A stretch of 8,513 bases of DNA, from contig VGXH01000060.1 of assembly GCA_016873405.1 (NCBI GenBank), positions 1-8,513 on the forward strand, in the 5' to 3' direction. Position numbers and translations under genes: made by a program. Under the pieces are notes generated by a model. The model was not told the origin of the DNA, made no database searches, and saw only the letters and a program-made list of their open reading frames with translations. Origin of the DNA: a bacterium (GTDB lineage Bacteria > Krumholzibacteriota > Krumholzibacteria > LZORAL124-64-63). This document shows, piece after piece, positions 6,969 to 8,513 of the stretch (positions within the stretch are counted from its first letter, which is position 1; each line of letters starts with the position of its first letter).

Positions 6969-7009
6969 GCGCACCCCCCGGTGTCCCTGTTCCGTGTCCC
7001 AGGAGCCCC

Positions 7010-8104
7010 ATGTCCAGCACCGTCGGCCGCCTGCTGCGCGTCACCACGTTCGGCGAGTCCCACGGCCCGGCCGTCGGCGCCGTCGTCGACGGCTGCCCGC
7101 CGGGCTTGGCCCTGGACGAGGCCGTCATCCAGGCGCAACTGGACCGGCGCCGGCCCGGCCAGGGAGACCTGGCGTCCGCGCGCGCCGAAGCCGACCAGGT
7201 CGAGATCCTGTCGGGCGTCGAGTCCGGCCTGACCCTCGGCACGCCCATCGCGCTGCTGGTTCGCAGCACCGATCGTCGCCCTGCCGACTACGTCGAGCTG
7301 GCGGCGGCGCCGCGGCCCTCGCACGCGGACTACACGACGCTGCGGAAGTACGGCCTGCGGCCGGCATCCGGGGGCGGACGCGCCAGCGCCCGCGAGACGG
7401 TGGGCCGCGTCGCCGCCGGCGCGATCGCCGCGCACTGGCTGCGCGTGGCCCACGGCGTCCGGATCGTGGCCTGGGTCGAGCAGGTGGCCGGGTCGGACCG
7501 GGCGGTGGTCGACCACGCGACCGTGACCTCCACGGATGTGGACGCGCACCCGACGCGCTGCCCGGACGCCGCGTTGGCCCCGCAGCTGGAAGCGGCCATC
7601 CTGGCCGCGAAGGCCGACGGCGATTCGGTCGGCGGCGTCATCGCCGGCGTCTGCCGCGGCCTGCCCGCGGGCTGGGGCGAACCGGTCTTCGACAAGCTCG
7701 AGGCCCTGTTGGCGCGCGCGTTCCTGTCGCTGCCGGCGGTGAAGGGCTTCGAGGTGGGTTCGGGCTTCGCCGGCGCGGCGCTGCGCGGCTCGCGGCACAA
7801 CGATGTCTTCGTGCCGCGGGAGCAGGGGCTCGGCACCGCCACCAACCGCAGCGGCGGCGTGCAGGGCGGGATCAGCAACGGCGAGCCGGTCACCTTCCGC
7901 CTCGCCTTCAAGCCGCCGGCCAGCATCGCGCTCGCGCAGGACACGGCCGGCTATGACGGCGGCCGGGTCGCGCTGCGGGTCGCCGGCCGCCACGATCCGT
8001 GCGTGCTGCCGCGCGCGGTGCCGATCGTCGAGGCGATGGCGGCGCTGGTGCTGGCGGATCTGGCGCTGATCCAGGCGTCGCGGGGGCCCGTCGGCGGGAG
8101 TTGA
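7010..8104 (+). CDS. aroC: Chorismate synthase
   Basis: Cytoplasmic enzyme of 364 residues that converts 5-enolpyruvylshikimate-3-phosphate to chorismate, the last step of the shikimate pathway, using reduced FMN. The ATG at 7010 is chosen because AGGAG lies just before it (four-base gap, slightly short) and the protein then starts 'MSSTVGRLLRVTTFGESHG', as in the family; an in-frame ATG at 6926 would add a non-conserved stretch. Signature regions are all present: 'FGESHG...DGCPPGL' near the start, 'RPSHADYT..KYG', 'GGGRASARETVGRVAAGAIA', 'GDSVGGVIAGV', 'LPAVKGFEVGSGF', 'TNRSGGVQGGISNG' and 'GRHDPCVLPRAVPIVEAMAA'. The length matches the usual 350-370 residues, and no key motif is broken. It stands alone here with no other shikimate genes, divergent from the asparagine-synthetase homologue and convergent with cdaA. 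Confidence 0.98.
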   Translation: MSSTVGRLLRVTTFGESHGPAVGAVVDGCPPGLALDEAVIQAQLDRRRPGQGDLASARAEADQVEILSGVESGLTLGTPIALLVRSTDRRPADYVELAAAPRPSHADYTTLRKYGLRPASGGGRASARETVGRVAAGAIAAHWLRVAHGVRIVAWVEQVAGSDRAVVDHATVTSTDVDAHPTRCPDAALAPQLEAAILAAKADGDSVGGVIAGVCRGLPAGWGEPVFDKLEALLARAFLSLPAVKGFEVGSGFAGAALRGSRHNDVFVPREQGLGTATNRSGGVQGGISNGEPVTFRLAFKPPASIALAQDTAGYDGGRVALRVAGRHDPCVLPRAVPIVEAMAALVLADLALIQASRGPVGGS

Positions 8105-8134
8105 AGAGCGGGTGGGCGGCAGCTCGGGAGCGGG

Positions 8135-8174
8135 GCCCGGACCGGAGCGCCGGGTTCAGACCTGGGGTCCGGGC
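8135..8174. terminator. Inverted repeat between convergent aroC and cdaA
   Basis: GCCCGGACC (8135-8143) and GGTCCGGGC (8166-8174) are exact 9-bp reverse complements with a 22-base loop. The left arm is 31 bases after the aroC stop; the right arm lies in the last codons of cdaA. It could serve as an aroC terminator, but the large loop and the lack of a T run make this uncertain. Confidence 0.3.
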
Positions 8175-8513
8175 GCGGCGCCGGTGCCGGCCGGGGCGGG
8201 CTCGGCCGCTGCGGCCGGTCCCGCGGTCTCCGGGGCGCGGTCGCCGGCGCGCCGGTCGCGCCGCCGGGGGCTGCTCTGCCGCCGGTACACGCGCTCCAAT
8301 TCGGCGGTCAGTTCGTCCATCGACAGGCCGCGCCGGATGTGACCGCCGTAGACCAGGCTGATCGACCGGGTCTCCTCCGAAACCACCAGCACGATCGCAT
8401 CGGACTGCTCGCTGATGCCGATCGCCGCGCGATGGCGCGTGCCGAGCACGTAGCCCAGGTCCTCGCGCTCGGTGATGGGCAGGATGACCGCCGCGGCCGC
8501 GATCCGGCTGGGG
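8156..8513 (-). CDS. cdaA: Diadenylate cyclase, CdaA type, C-terminal part (5' end outside window)
   Basis: Makes the second messenger c-di-AMP from two ATP. The visible 118 residues are in frame to the window edge and cover the second half of the DAC domain: 'RIAAAAVILPITE', then 'LGTRHRAAIGISEQSDA' with the nucleotide-binding GTRHR at fragment residues 24-28, then 'IVLVVSEETRSISLVYGG'. A GTG at 8449 falls inside this conserved stretch and is not the start. The DGA motif and any N-terminal membrane helices lie outside the window. The wording 'GTRHRAAIGISE..DAIVLVVSEET' matches CdaA (DacA) rather than DisA. After the domain there is a tail of about 45 residues, first Arg-rich and then Pro/Ala/Gly-rich, probably disordered. 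The usual partners (cdaR-like gene, glmM) cannot be seen, as they would lie upstream beyond the edge. Confidence 0.93.
   Translation of the reverse strand, partial: PSRIAAAAVILPITEREDLGYVLGTRHRAAIGISEQSDAIVLVVSEETRSISLVYGGHIRRGLSMDELTAELERVYRRQSSPRRRDRRAGDRAPETAGPAAAAEPAPAGTGAAPGPQV

Noticed and set aside
4818..7232. An 804-codon open frame on the + strand opposite the asparagine-synthetase-like gene and into aroC
   Set aside because: Composition is that of an antisense shadow, no motifs are seen, and it would overlap two well-supported genes and their shared promoter region.
6296..7993. A 565-codon minus-strand frame across aroC
   Set aside because: It is antisense to aroC and overlaps the asparagine-synthetase-like gene in another frame. 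No family motif is present.
1..8513. CRISPR arrays, tRNA or rRNA genes, insertion sequences, phage genes
   Set aside because: No regularly spaced repeats, no tRNA-like cloverleaf, no transposase or integrase motifs and no terminal inverted repeats were found in the window.

Overview
The window is a GC-rich bacterial chromosome segment with six protein genes, two of them cut by the window ends. The large secreted peptidase ends in a 'YPNPFNPST...VYDLAGRLVREL...PSGVYLLRL' module (the FlgD-like / type A sorting-domain family). Such modules are abundant in the FCB group and in GC-rich candidate lineages near it, such as Krumholzibacteriota and Eisenbacteria. Together with the base composition and the c-di-AMP cyclase, this points to a lineage of that kind. 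The placement is an inference, not something the sequence proves.

Layout from left to right: (1) the 3' part of a GspE/PilB-type secretion or pilus ATPase, + strand, 1-1020; (2) an HDOD-domain protein, + strand, 1017-1880, joined to the ATPase by an ATGA stop/start overlap; (3) a perfect 14-bp hairpin at 1905-1936 between convergent genes; (4) an exported M14 zinc carboxypeptidase of about 870 residues with a C-terminal sorting-type domain, - strand, 1959-4571; (5) a 315-bp gap with two copies of an 8-bp palindrome and one 10-bp palindrome; (6) an asparagine-synthetase-like protein with an alanine where the glutaminase cysteine should be, - strand, GTG start, 4887-6794; (7) a 215-bp divergent promoter region carrying an 11-bp direct repeat; (8) chorismate synthase aroC, + strand, 7010-8104; (9) the 3' part of a CdaA-type diadenylate cyclase gene, - strand, 8156-8513, convergent with aroC.

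The first two genes probably form one operon linking an assembly motor to a signalling or regulatory HDOD protein. The remaining genes look like independent units: aroC makes chorismate, the precursor of aromatic amino acids; cdaA makes c-di-AMP; the peptidase acts outside the cytoplasm; the asparagine-synthetase homologue has no clear pathway partner here. No RNA genes, insertion sequences, CRISPR arrays or phage genes were seen. The most interesting items are the glutaminase-dead asparagine-synthetase homologue with its divergent repeat-bearing promoter region, the modular exported carboxypeptidase, and the ATPase-HDOD coupling. I did not find a convincing new multi-gene system.
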